Positions 1-5,479 of a stretch of 9,173 nt of DNA are shown piece by piece. Made by a program: the position numbers and the translations under genes. The DNA is from Tidjanibacter sp. GTDB lineage: Bacteria; Bacteroidota; Bacteroidia; Bacteroidales; Rikenellaceae. A model generated the notes under the pieces. It searched no databases. It saw nothing but the letters and a program-made list of their open reading frames with translations, and was not told the origin of the DNA. The first letter of the stretch is position 1, and each line of letters opens with the position of its first letter. The stretch is from the NCBI GenBank assembly GCA_017379955.1, contig JAFNVE010000098.1:1-9173 (forward strand), given 5' to 3'.

Positions 1-9
1 AAAAAAAAA

Positions 10-54
10 CGGTCGTGCCCGCTACTTCCACAACCCACAATCGGTCGTGCCCGC
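10..54. repeat. 13-bp direct repeat pair
   Basis: The 13-mer CGGTCGTGCCCGC occurs at 10-22 and again at 42-54, separated by 19 bases. The second copy touches the start of the GC-rich triple-hairpin repeat. It may be a fragment of a dispersed repeat that begins left of the window. No function can be assigned. Confidence 0.6.
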
Positions 55-152
55 AATATTTGCCTCGGCAAAGCCGAGGACACATCCCCCGCCGAGGCGG
101 GGGCTTGGGGGTGGGTCAGACCTGCAATTGCCTGCGAAGCAGGCAGGTGTCG
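55..152 (-). repeat. GC-rich triple-hairpin repeat, left copy
   Basis: This roughly 98-bp non-coding unit reappears in opposite orientation at 9075-9173. The two copies share an identical 42-bp core (78-119 here, 9108-9149 there). Three perfect stem-loops are visible. CCTCGGC/GCCGAGG (63-69/73-79) has an AAA loop. CCCCCGCC/GGCGGGGG (86-93/96-103) has a two-base loop. GCCTGC/GCAGGC (130-135/139-144) has a GAA loop. Read-through peptides in several frames are artefacts of composition. It lies about 110 bases past the receptor stop codon, beyond that gene's terminator. I infer a dispersed REP-like or structured-RNA element. The minus strand is given because it matches the other copy read on plus. 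Confidence 0.8.
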
Positions 153-202
153 CAAGGCTGAGTAGAGGTAAAAGGTTATTTACCTTACAAAGGATTCTGG
201 GC

Positions 203-240
203 AAAAAAACAAAAGGCAGGAACTCTCGTTCCTGCCTTTT
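203..240 (-). terminator. Rho-independent terminator of the receptor gene
   Basis: A 12-bp perfect stem (AAAAGGCAGGAA at 211-222 with TTCCTGCCTTTT at 229-240) encloses a six-base loop. On the minus strand it is followed by a T-rich tract (complement of 203-214). It starts about 22 bases past the receptor stop codon. The plus side is also T-rich (237-247), so it could work in both directions. A weaker hairpin, AGGTAAA/TTTACCT (166-172/179-185), lies just beyond. Confidence 0.85.
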
Positions 241-262
241 ATTTTTTATACTATCGTTATTC

Positions 263-3200
263 TTAGAAGATGTAACGAACCGAGAACTGAACACGGTAGG
301 TCGACATAAAGCTCTCGTAAGCCTTGAAGGTCGAAGTCAGAGTCTCACCTGCATACTTGTTGAAGGTGAAGCCCTTCTTAGCGTCGTACTTCAAGAGAGT
401 GCTGTTCTTAACCTGCTGGTAGTGACCCCAGTTCTTGTTGAGGAGGTTACCAAGGTTCTGAACATCAACACCAAGCTGGATGGTGTTGCGCTTGCCAGCT
501 ACATTAAAGTAGAAGTCCTGCTTCAACTGGAAGTCGAACTGGTGGTGCCAGGGCATGATTGCGCCACCACGCTCGGTGTACTGACCCTTGCGGCTGCTCA
601 GATACTTATCCTGCTCGATGTAGTTCCAGAAAGCGTCACGCTGTGCGTCAGCCTCAGCCTCAGTACCGGTGAACTTCCAATCGTTCAGAGCGTCACGCGA
701 AGCGGGAACGTAGATAAGGTTGTTAGCACCGTAGTCACCTACAACGTTCGAGTCGAAGGTGTACGAGTAACGCGAGTAGTCGTAACCACCTGCGTAGCTG
801 TGCTGGCTACCGTCGTAGATCAACGATACGGTGGTTGCCATGTTCTTGTACTCCTTCTTGTAGGTTGCAGTAGCAAGTACACGGTCGGGAGCTACATAGG
901 TACCGTAACCAAGCTCGTGGTCGTTGATAAGACCTACCGAGTAGGTGTTGGTCTTGTAAGCCGAAGTTACCTGGTCGCCAATACCGTCGCTATAAGCGCG
1001 CGAATCCGAGTGGGTGTAAGCAACCGACAGGTCAAGACCGAAGTTGAACGACTTCTGCAACTGAGCGGTGATAGCGTAGTAGTAAGCCTTGCTCTTCTCA
1101 ATGTTGTGGATGAAGTATACGTTCTGGTACTTCTGATCCCAACCAGCACCGGTCGAGTACATCTGACCATAGGTGTCGCGAACATCCTGACCCTCAACGA
1201 GAGTAATCTTCTTGCGCGAGCTCTCATCGTAACCGGTGTTCGAGATTACAACGGGGTTCAAATCCTTGCTGAAGATACCCTCCAAGCTGAACTTAACATC
1301 GCCGGGGAGAGTAGCGTCGAATGCCAACGAGCTCTTCCAGGTCTGGGGCATACGGAGGTTGGTGTCAAGGATAGTGGGCGAGCCGGGCGAGGTGATCTTA
1401 GCAGTTGCGGGATCGTACTTGCCACCATAGAGGTCGTCAAGGATATCCTTGGGATTAGCGTGGAAGTTAGGAGTCATACCGGGCTTAGCGTCAGCGAGAG
1501 TGTTGTAGTAGTAGCTGGTCTGACCAACGTTGCTGTTACCAACAACCGATACGAGCCATACATAAGGCAGACGGCCTACGAATACACCGGTACCACCACG
1601 AACGATGAACTTACGGTCACCGGTTACGTCCCAGTTGAAACCGATACGGGGCGAAACGCTCAGACGAGCAGCGGGAAGCTGATCGGTCGAGTACTTCTTG
1701 CCACCGAAGTCATACGATGCGAAGTTGGGGTTGTAGTTGTTCTCCAACGAAGGATATACGGGCATCTCCAAACGAACACCAGCGGTGAGCTTGAAGTTGT
1801 CGCTTACGTTAACATCGTCCTGCAAGTATGCCGAGTAGTTGTGCATAGTGAGGCTCGAGATGAACTGGCTGAGGTCCTTTGAGTTCGAGTGAGTGATAGC
1901 AAATGCAGCGGGAGCCTTACCCTCCTTGAATGCATCCATCGACTCGTAAACGTAGTAACCGTTACCACCCTGCATAAAGCCGTTGTCAGCCTTGGTGTAC
2001 TCGTAAGCGAGACCTGCGAGGAAGTTGTGCTTACCAAGAGTCCAGGTGATCTCATCGGTTACCGAGATGTTATCAACAGCACGCATGTTACCTGCGGTGT
2101 AGATATCGGGACCGAACGACATGTAGCCAGCACCATCCTTCAAGATATCAACCTTGGGGAATACACCACCCACGTAGCTACGGGGCTCGTACTGGTAGTT
2201 GTACGATACACGGAGAGTGTTGTTAGCATCACCGTCGAAGAGGCGCGAGTTCAACTCAGCTGCCAACGAGGTGTAGTTCTGCTCCTGGAAGTAACGAGTA
2301 GACTCGAAGTTCAAACCGTAGTTCGAGAAAGCACCGTTACCCGAACCGATACCAAGATCAGAATTACCGGGGAACACTTTACCTGCAGTCAGAGGCGATA
2401 CGCTCGAGCTGGGGTTGTTCGAATATTTGCTGTGGGTCTTCGAGAAACGAACGTTCAAGCTATTGTTGCTGTTGATGTTCCAGTCAACACGAGCCATAAC
2501 CTTCCAGCTGGGAGTCTCAATCGAGTAGTTGTTGTAGCGACCGGGATCGTAGCCGTAGGTGTCAATCAGGAACTGACGCATATCGTCCATATCCTCTGCC
2601 AAGGGGCGGCGAATATTATTCTCACCCCACTTCTCGCTCTCGCTCTGACGAGCCTTAGCGGTAGGACCAGCCGAGAGGTTATCCGAGTACTCAGCGTTCA
2701 CGAAGTAGAAGAGCTTGTTCTTGATGATAGGACCACCAACGCTTGCACCATAGGTGTAGGTGTGACCTGCGCTCGAAGTGAGCTCGTAGTCACCAACCTT
2801 GGTACCACTCCAATCGTTGTTCTTCAAGTAGCTGTAAGCGGTTGCGGTTACCTCGTTGCTACCCGAGCGGGTTACAGCGTTGATAGCACCACCGGTGAAA
2901 CCACTCTGACGAACGTCGTAGGGAGTTACCGATACCGAAATCTGCTCCAATGCGTCGAGCGAGATGGGCGAACCACCACCGGGGAGGTTCTCACCGATAC
3001 CGAAGGTGTTGTTGAACGAAGCACCATCGACGGTTACGAACGACTGACGGTAGTTACCACCACCCACTGCGAAACCGTTACCGGTAGTCATCGACTGGGG
3101 CGACAGACGCATAATGTCGTTCATGCTACGGCTGAGCGAAGGAGTGTTAGCGATAGCCTCACGCGAAACAGCAGTTACGGCACCAGCGTTAGCGGTACGC

Positions 3201-3580
3201 ATGTTGCTGTTGGGGCCGTCTGCCAATACGACGATAGTCTCCATCGACTGGCTCTCCTCAACCATCTGAACGTCATAGGTAAGAGTCTCAGCCAGCGATG
3301 CGGTTACACCCTGACGCTCCAACGAGCGATAGCCGAGCATCTCAACAGTAATAGTGTAAGGACCACCGGGACGGATGTTACCCAGACGGTACTCACCATT
3401 GGTATTGGCAACAGCGTAGTACTCTGTGCCCGAGGGAGTGTGCACTGCGATAACGGTTGCACCTACCAGAGGCTCGCCGTTAGCGTCAGTAATCTTACCG
3501 CTCATATTCGAAGTGGTTACCTGTGCCATAGCCACAACGCTTGTGAGCAGCGCAAACATCAAAACGTAAAGTTTCTTCAT
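263..3580 (-). CDS. TonB-dependent receptor, Oar/CarboxypepD_reg type
   Basis: This is an outer-membrane beta-barrel transporter of 1105 residues that would take up a substrate using energy from TonB-ExbBD. Visible parts, in order: a signal peptide (residues 1-20, MKKLYVLMFALLTSVVAMAQ); a carboxypeptidase-regulatory-like beta-sandwich domain (about 27-105, with GKITDANGEPLVGATV); a TonB-box-like ETIVV (114-118); a plug domain (about 120-245, with FTGGAINAVTRSGSNE at 228-243); then a large barrel ending in phenylalanine (RYIF). The plug motif and length resemble the Oar family. No SusD-like lipoprotein gene is adjacent, so a SusCD glycan system is unlikely. The ATG at 3578-3580 directly precedes the signal peptide; no Shine-Dalgarno is seen, as is usual in this phylum. 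Only one TTA, CTA or TCA codon occurs in the gene, a strong bias that suggests high expression. The substrate cannot be told from sequence. Confidence 0.95.
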   Translation of the reverse strand: MKKLYVLMFALLTSVVAMAQVTTSNMSGKITDANGEPLVGATVIAVHTPSGTEYYAVANTNGEYRLGNIRPGGPYTITVEMLGYRSLERQGVTASLAETLTYDVQMVEESQSMETIVVLADGPNSNMRTANAGAVTAVSREAIANTPSLSRSMNDIMRLSPQSMTTGNGFAVGGGNYRQSFVTVDGASFNNTFGIGENLPGGGSPISLDALEQISVSVTPYDVRQSGFTGGAINAVTRSGSNEVTATAYSYLKNNDWSGTKVGDYELTSSAGHTYTYGASVGGPIIKNKLFYFVNAEYSDNLSAGPTAKARQSESEKWGENNIRRPLAEDMDDMRQFLIDTYGYDPGRYNNYSIETPSWKVMARVDWNINSNNSLNVRFSKTHSKYSNNPSSSVSPLTAGKVFPGNSDLGIGSGNGAFSNYGLNFESTRYFQEQNYTSLAAELNSRLFDGDANNTLRVSYNYQYEPRSYVGGVFPKVDILKDGAGYMSFGPDIYTAGNMRAVDNISVTDEITWTLGKHNFLAGLAYEYTKADNGFMQGGNGYYVYESMDAFKEGKAPAAFAITHSNSKDLSQFISSLTMHNYSAYLQDDVNVSDNFKLTAGVRLEMPVYPSLENNYNPNFASYDFGGKKYSTDQLPAARLSVSPRIGFNWDVTGDRKFIVRGGTGVFVGRLPYVWLVSVVGNSNVGQTSYYYNTLADAKPGMTPNFHANPKDILDDLYGGKYDPATAKITSPGSPTILDTNLRMPQTWKSSLAFDATLPGDVKFSLEGIFSKDLNPVVISNTGYDESSRKKITLVEGQDVRDTYGQMYSTGAGWDQKYQNVYFIHNIEKSKAYYYAITAQLQKSFNFGLDLSVAYTHSDSRAYSDGIGDQVTSAYKTNTYSVGLINDHELGYGTYVAPDRVLATATYKKEYKNMATTVSLIYDGSQHSYAGGYDYSRYSYTFDSNVVGDYGANNLIYVPASRDALNDWKFTGTEAEADAQRDAFWNYIEQDKYLSSRKGQYTERGGAIMPWHHQFDFQLKQDFYFNVAGKRNTIQLGVDVQNLGNLLNKNWGHYQQVKNSTLLKYDAKKGFTFNKYAGETLTSTFKAYESFMSTYRVQFSVRYIF

Positions 3581-3649
3581 ACGATTTTTTGTTTAGTTAA
3601 TAAATGTGAATAATTAGTTGTTTAGTTCAATTTTGGTTGTATATCTTTT

Positions 3650-3665
3650 CGGACAACGTCCGTTG
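3650..3665 (-). promoter_or_regulatory. Two mutually exclusive small hairpins in the receptor leader
   Basis: CGGAC/GTCCG (3650-3654/3658-3662) and CAACG/CGTTG (3654-3658/3661-3665) overlap, so only one can form at a time. They lie between the terminator-like hairpin and the receptor start codon. The stems are short, so chance is possible. Confidence 0.3.
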
Positions 3666-3669
3666 CTTT

Positions 3670-3708
3670 CAAAATAAAACGAGGCTTCCACCTATGGAAG
3701 TCCCGTTT
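3670..3708 (-). terminator. Terminator-like hairpin in the receptor leader (candidate attenuator)
   Basis: Read on the minus strand, a 14-position stem (3708-3695 with 3690-3677) has a UAGG loop, one G-U wobble and one A-C mismatch. It is followed by a U-rich stretch, GTTTTATTTTG. It begins five bases after the stop of a possible 22-codon ORF and about 100 bases before the receptor ATG. I see no Bacteroidetes -7 element between it and the receptor gene. Receptor transcription from the upstream promoter would therefore have to read through it. Confidence 0.45.
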
Positions 3709-3712
3709 AAAT

Positions 3713-3781
3713 CTACGATTCCCCTACCAGAGTATAATTATTACCCTGTCGTCGATAATATCGTATGTTAAAATTACCCAT
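3713..3781 (-). CDS. Possible 22-residue leader peptide (upstream ORF)
   Basis: On the minus strand an ATG at 3781-3779 opens a 22-codon frame ending in TAG at 3715-3713. It begins MGNFNIRYYRRQGNN and ends YTLVGES. A purine-rich tract (AGGAGAGAGAG, then GAGAGTAGAAGAA) precedes the start and could bind ribosomes, which is notable in a phylum with weak Shine-Dalgarno use. The middle carries CGA-TAT-TAT-CGA-CGA (RYYRR); tandem CGA arginine codons could slow ribosomes. It sits between a predicted promoter and a terminator-like hairpin, as a leader peptide would. I recognise no homologue, and a frame this short can arise by chance. Confidence 0.35.
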   Translation of the reverse strand: MGNFNIRYYRRQGNNYTLVGES

Positions 3782-3833
3782 TTCTTCTACTCTCTTTTAT
3801 CTCTCTCTCCTATCGGGAATCTCTATTCGGCGA

Positions 3834-3841
3834 CAAATGTA
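3834..3841 (-). promoter_or_regulatory. Bacteroidetes -7 promoter element, receptor leader
   Basis: The minus strand reads TACATTTG, an exact match to TAnnTTTG. No clear TTTG -33 box is present at about 19-21 bases upstream. A start near 3828 would give the receptor mRNA a leader of about 245 nt containing the upstream ORF and the hairpins. Confidence 0.5.
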
Positions 3842-3931
3842 CGACAAACAGACGAGATTTCCATAATATATAGGTAAAATTTTAATTAACATTTTTCTAA
3901 CATTATGTAACTAAACGGCTAAAACCCATAT

Positions 3932-3939
3932 TATATTTG
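3932..3939 (+). promoter_or_regulatory. Bacteroidetes -7 promoter element for the 207-aa membrane protein
   Basis: TATATTTG matches TAnnTTTG exactly. The -33 region is poor. Transcription would start near 3945, giving a 5' UTR of roughly 33 nt before the ATG at 3978. A GTG at 3939 lies inside this box, which argues against it as the start codon. Confidence 0.5.
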
Positions 3940-3977
3940 TGCAAAACCAACTTATCAGATTATATTTTCTTAGCATT

Positions 3978-4601
3978 ATGAGAGAGAAAACCTATCGCTA
4001 CGCACTTGTAGCGGCCTTTGTCGTAGCCCTGCTCCTCGGCTGGCACCTCGCACAAGCCCACCGAGAGAACAGCCAACTAACCACACAACTAAACAATAAT
4101 TTTTCGGAACACCAGACACTCGCCCGCTCGGTAGAACACTACCGCACCCTTGCGGGGGAGAGTGCCGCCTCGGTCGAAGCATTGAGATTGCGCACTGCCG
4201 AACTCGAACGACTACGCTCAGAGGATGCCGAACTGATACGCTCGCTACGCCTGCAACTCAGACGCACCGAGAGCCTGACAACCACCGCCATAGAGGGGAT
4301 GTATAAGATTGTCGCCCCGACTGCGAGCGACACACAGACTCTTGCCGACAGTATGCCCCAACCCGCTGCTATTAAACACTTTGAGTGGAGCGACGGATGG
4401 GCTACGGTGAGGGGCAGGATAGAGGAGGATAGCATTAGTTGCGAGATAGCAACCATCGATACCCTGCATCAGATCATCCACCGAGTACCTCGCAGATTTC
4501 TCTTCTTCCGCTTCGGCACAAAAGCTATCCGACAAGAGATCATCTCCTCCAACCCACATAATAGGATTGTCTACGCCGAGTATATTGAAGTGGAAAGATG
4601 A
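3978..4601 (+). CDS. Single-pass membrane protein with coiled coil, function unknown
   Basis: This 207-residue protein begins with a short basic stretch (MREKTYR) and one hydrophobic segment (about 8-27), most likely a membrane anchor. A heptad-like region rich in Leu, Glu and Arg follows (about 30-105, for example AELERLRSEDAELIRSLRLQ). A linker then leads to a compact C-terminal domain (about 133-207) with HRVPRRFLFFRFGTKAIRQE and IVYAEYIE. I would place the C-terminal part outside the cytoplasm. From memory it recalls anchor-plus-coiled-coil proteins of Bacteroidetes phages and integrated elements (possibly DUF6549, spanin-like), but I cannot confirm this and no phage genes are near. An in-frame GTG at 3939 would add 13 residues, but it overlaps the -7 box, so ATG is preferred. 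Codons such as AGG, AGA and ATA are commoner here than in the receptor gene. The stop codon overlaps the first base of a repeat. Confidence 0.8.
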   Translation: MREKTYRYALVAAFVVALLLGWHLAQAHRENSQLTTQLNNNFSEHQTLARSVEHYRTLAGESAASVEALRLRTAELERLRSEDAELIRSLRLQLRRTESLTTTAIEGMYKIVAPTASDTQTLADSMPQPAAIKHFEWSDGWATVRGRIEEDSISCEIATIDTLHQIIHRVPRRFLFFRFGTKAIRQEIISSNPHNRIVYAEYIEVER

Positions 4602-4787
4602 AAGGTGAAAAGTGAGAAATGAGAAATAAGAAATAAGAAATAAGAGGTTAGGGAGTGTAGGGAATTTAGGGAATTTAGGGAATTTAGGGAGATTAGGGAA
4701 TTTAGGGAAATCTTTAAACTCACTAAATTCCTTAACCTCCCTAATCTCCCATTACTCCCATAATTCCCATAATTCCTATACTCCTAT
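4601..4787 (+). repeat. Modular 7-mer/9-mer repeat element, copy 1
   Basis: The element starts at the last base of the preceding stop codon. After AAAGGTGAAA come four heptamers of type GAGAAAT/AAGAAAT (4614-4641). Then come seven GGG runs spaced exactly nine bases apart (first at 4651, last at 4705; unit GGGAATTTA), then ATCTTTAAACTCACTAAA, then a C-rich arm with CCC runs also nine bases apart (4739, 4748, 4757, 4766). GGGAGATTAGGG (4687-4698) is exactly complementary to 4739-4750, so the arms can pair around the unique loop. A second copy is at 8944-9035. No credible protein is encoded. Confidence 0.8.
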
Positions 4788-4797
4788 CCGCCCTATC

Positions 4798-4837
4798 AAA
4801 AAAACCTGAGAGTAGTTCGATACCACTCTCAGGTTTT
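4798..4837 (-). terminator. Intrinsic terminator, mainly for the DUF3127 gene
   Basis: A 13-bp perfect stem (AAAACCTGAGAGT at 4801-4813 with ACTCTCAGGTTTT at 4825-4837) is followed on the minus strand by seven Ts (complement of 4798-4804). It lies about 155 bases past the DUF3127 stop. The plus side has only four Ts before AATATA, so it is a weaker terminator for the membrane-protein gene that ends at 4601. Confidence 0.8.
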
Positions 4838-4857
4838 AATATAAACTCACTCACTTC

Positions 4858-4980
4858 AAAAAGTCATATGATTGAGGGATTTTTGTGCATCGTGCGGCAA
4901 GACAAAGCGGAGTTTACTTGAAGTAAATGAGCATTTGGCTTGCAAGGGATGTGCAAAAAGCACCAATCAGATGGCTTTTT
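4858..4980 (+). repeat. 123-nt long imperfect hairpin element
   Basis: Nearly the whole stretch folds on itself. An outer stem of about 17 positions pairs 4858-4874 with 4964-4980. A 12-bp stem pairs TTTTTGTGCATC (4880-4891) with GATGTGCAAAAA (4948-4959). GCAAG/CTTGC pairs 4897-4901 with 4939-4943. CAAAGC (4903-4908) pairs with 4931-4937 apart from one bulge. TTTACTT/AAGTAAA (4913-4919/4921-4927) closes the tip. Three non-Watson-Crick positions are T-G on plus and become A-C on minus, so an RNA would fold better from the plus strand. No good plus promoter is visible. It could be a MITE-like insertion, a structured RNA, or a 3' UTR element of the DUF3127 mRNA. An apparent CxxC...CxxC peptide in one frame is a product of the hairpin. 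Confidence 0.7.
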
Positions 4981-4994
4981 TAGATGGCTTTTTA
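4969..4994. repeat. 13-bp tandem duplication at the DUF3127 stop
   Basis: AGATGGCTTTTTT (4969-4981) is followed directly by AGATGGCTTTTTA (4982-4994). The first copy overlaps the right end of the 123-nt hairpin and the second covers the TAA stop of the DUF3127 gene. It may be a target-site-like duplication or a replication slip. Confidence 0.6.
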
Positions 4995-5342
4995 GAAAGG
5001 CATGTCGTCAATCGGCGCCTCCTCAAAGGAAGGCATAGGTGCTTCCTCAAAGGAGGGCATGGGTGCCTCAGCGGGTGCTGCCTTGGTGAGCTGCCAGCCG
5101 CGTACCTCGGTGTACCAACGACCGTTATACTCACGGCTCTCCACGTTTACGCTAATCTCGCACTTCTCGCCCTCGCGCAGTGAGGCAGCCTCAGCCGCCT
5201 TGTCGCCCCAGAAGGAGATGCAGACCTTACGCTTGAAGTCGTCTGCCTGCTCGAAGATTACCTCCTGCTTGGTCCACTCACCGCGAGCACTTGTACCACG
5301 CACAGGCGCAAGTACCTTATATACAGTAGCTTCTACTTTCAT
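4992..5342 (-). CDS. DUF3127 family protein (OB-fold, SSB-like)
   Basis: This 116-residue protein starts MKVEATVYKVLAPVRG and carries typical DUF3127 features: GEWTKQEVIFE (21-31), the aromatic CISFWGD (41-47) and ESREYNGRWYTEVRGWQL (68-85), which together suggest a small OB-fold of the kind that binds single-stranded DNA. Family members in Bacteroidetes resemble SSB but have no firmly established role that I know of. The C-terminus carries the octapeptide EAPMPSFE twice (92-107), then EAPIDDMPF. The final acidic DDMPF resembles the SSB tail that recruits partner proteins. The ATG at 5340-5342 is the first in frame and follows an A/T-rich leader. The gene appears monocistronic, with its own promoter boxes at 5381-5413 and a terminator at 4798-4837. 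Confidence 0.85.
   Translation of the reverse strand: MKVEATVYKVLAPVRGTSARGEWTKQEVIFEQADDFKRKVCISFWGDKAAEAASLREGEKCEISVNVESREYNGRWYTEVRGWQLTKAAPAEAPMPSFEEAPMPSFEEAPIDDMPF
5017..5064 (-). repeat. In-frame 24-bp tandem repeat in the DUF3127 tail
   Basis: Two adjacent 24-bp units (5017-5040 and 5041-5064) differ at a few bases and encode EAPMPSFE twice. A third unit is started (EAP) before the acidic tail. The in-frame duplication lengthens the flexible linker without touching the fold or the DDMPF tip. Confidence 0.85.
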
Positions 5343-5380
5343 CTTTTTTACATTTTACGTTGTTAATACTAATTAAGGTT

Positions 5381-5413
5381 GTAAAGGTACAGCAAAGGTA
5401 AAGCAAAGGTACA
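5381..5413 (-). promoter_or_regulatory. Triple 11-bp repeat of the -7 box upstream of the DUF3127 gene
   Basis: Three consecutive 11-bp units on plus read GTAAAGGTACA, GCAAAGGTAAA and GCAAAGGTACA. On minus, the latter two contain TACCTTTG (5400-5393 and 5411-5404), exact TAnnTTTG matches; the first has TACCTTTA. A TTTG lies at 5421-5418, 17 bases upstream of the middle box and so somewhat close for a -33. Starts near 5387 would leave a 5' UTR of about 45 nt. Confidence 0.55.
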
Positions 5414-5425
5414 AAAACAAAGCAT

Positions 5426-5461
5426 AAAAAAGGTTGGCAGACGTAGCCGCCAACCCTTTTT
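5426..5461 (-). terminator. Intrinsic terminator of the FKBP operon
   Basis: GGTTGGC (5432-5438) pairs with GCCAACC (5449-5455) and can be extended by A-T pairs. On minus it is followed by six Ts (complement of 5426-5431). It begins about 19 bases past the FKBP stop and closes the three-gene minus-strand transcript, just before the DUF3127 promoter boxes. Confidence 0.85.
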
Positions 5462-5479
5462 ATTGCAAAAACTTTTTGC

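Noticed and set aside
22..294. 90-codon minus frame through the left GC-rich repeat
   Set aside because: It crosses a terminator and a non-coding hairpin repeat, and overlaps the end of the receptor gene. Its proline/glycine-rich part is a translation of the repeat.
47..1882. 611-codon open frame on plus opposite the receptor gene
   Set aside because: It is antisense and in register with a well-supported receptor gene. It exists because that gene avoids TTA, CTA and TCA codons, and the translation resembles no protein family.
263..3580. SusC-type glycan importer
   Set aside because: No SusD-like lipoprotein gene or carbohydrate enzymes adjoin the gene, and the plug motif fits the Oar-type branch better.
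1889..3613. 574-codon open frame on plus opposite the receptor gene
   Set aside because: It has the same cause as the previous one; the peptide is low in domain-like features and mirrors the receptor codons.
3939..3977. GTG start at 3939 giving 13 extra residues on the membrane protein
   Set aside because: The GTG lies within the TAnnTTTG promoter box and would be upstream of the expected transcript start.
4614..4780. CRISPR-like short regular repeats
   Set aside because: The units are 7 and 9 bases with no spacers, and no cas genes are present.
4872..5183. Plus-strand frame with CASCGKTKRSLLEV...ACKGCA, resembling a zinc ribbon
   Set aside because: The cysteine pairs come from the two arms of the 123-nt hairpin, and the frame then runs antisense through the DUF3127 gene. 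No promoter or ribosome site supports it.
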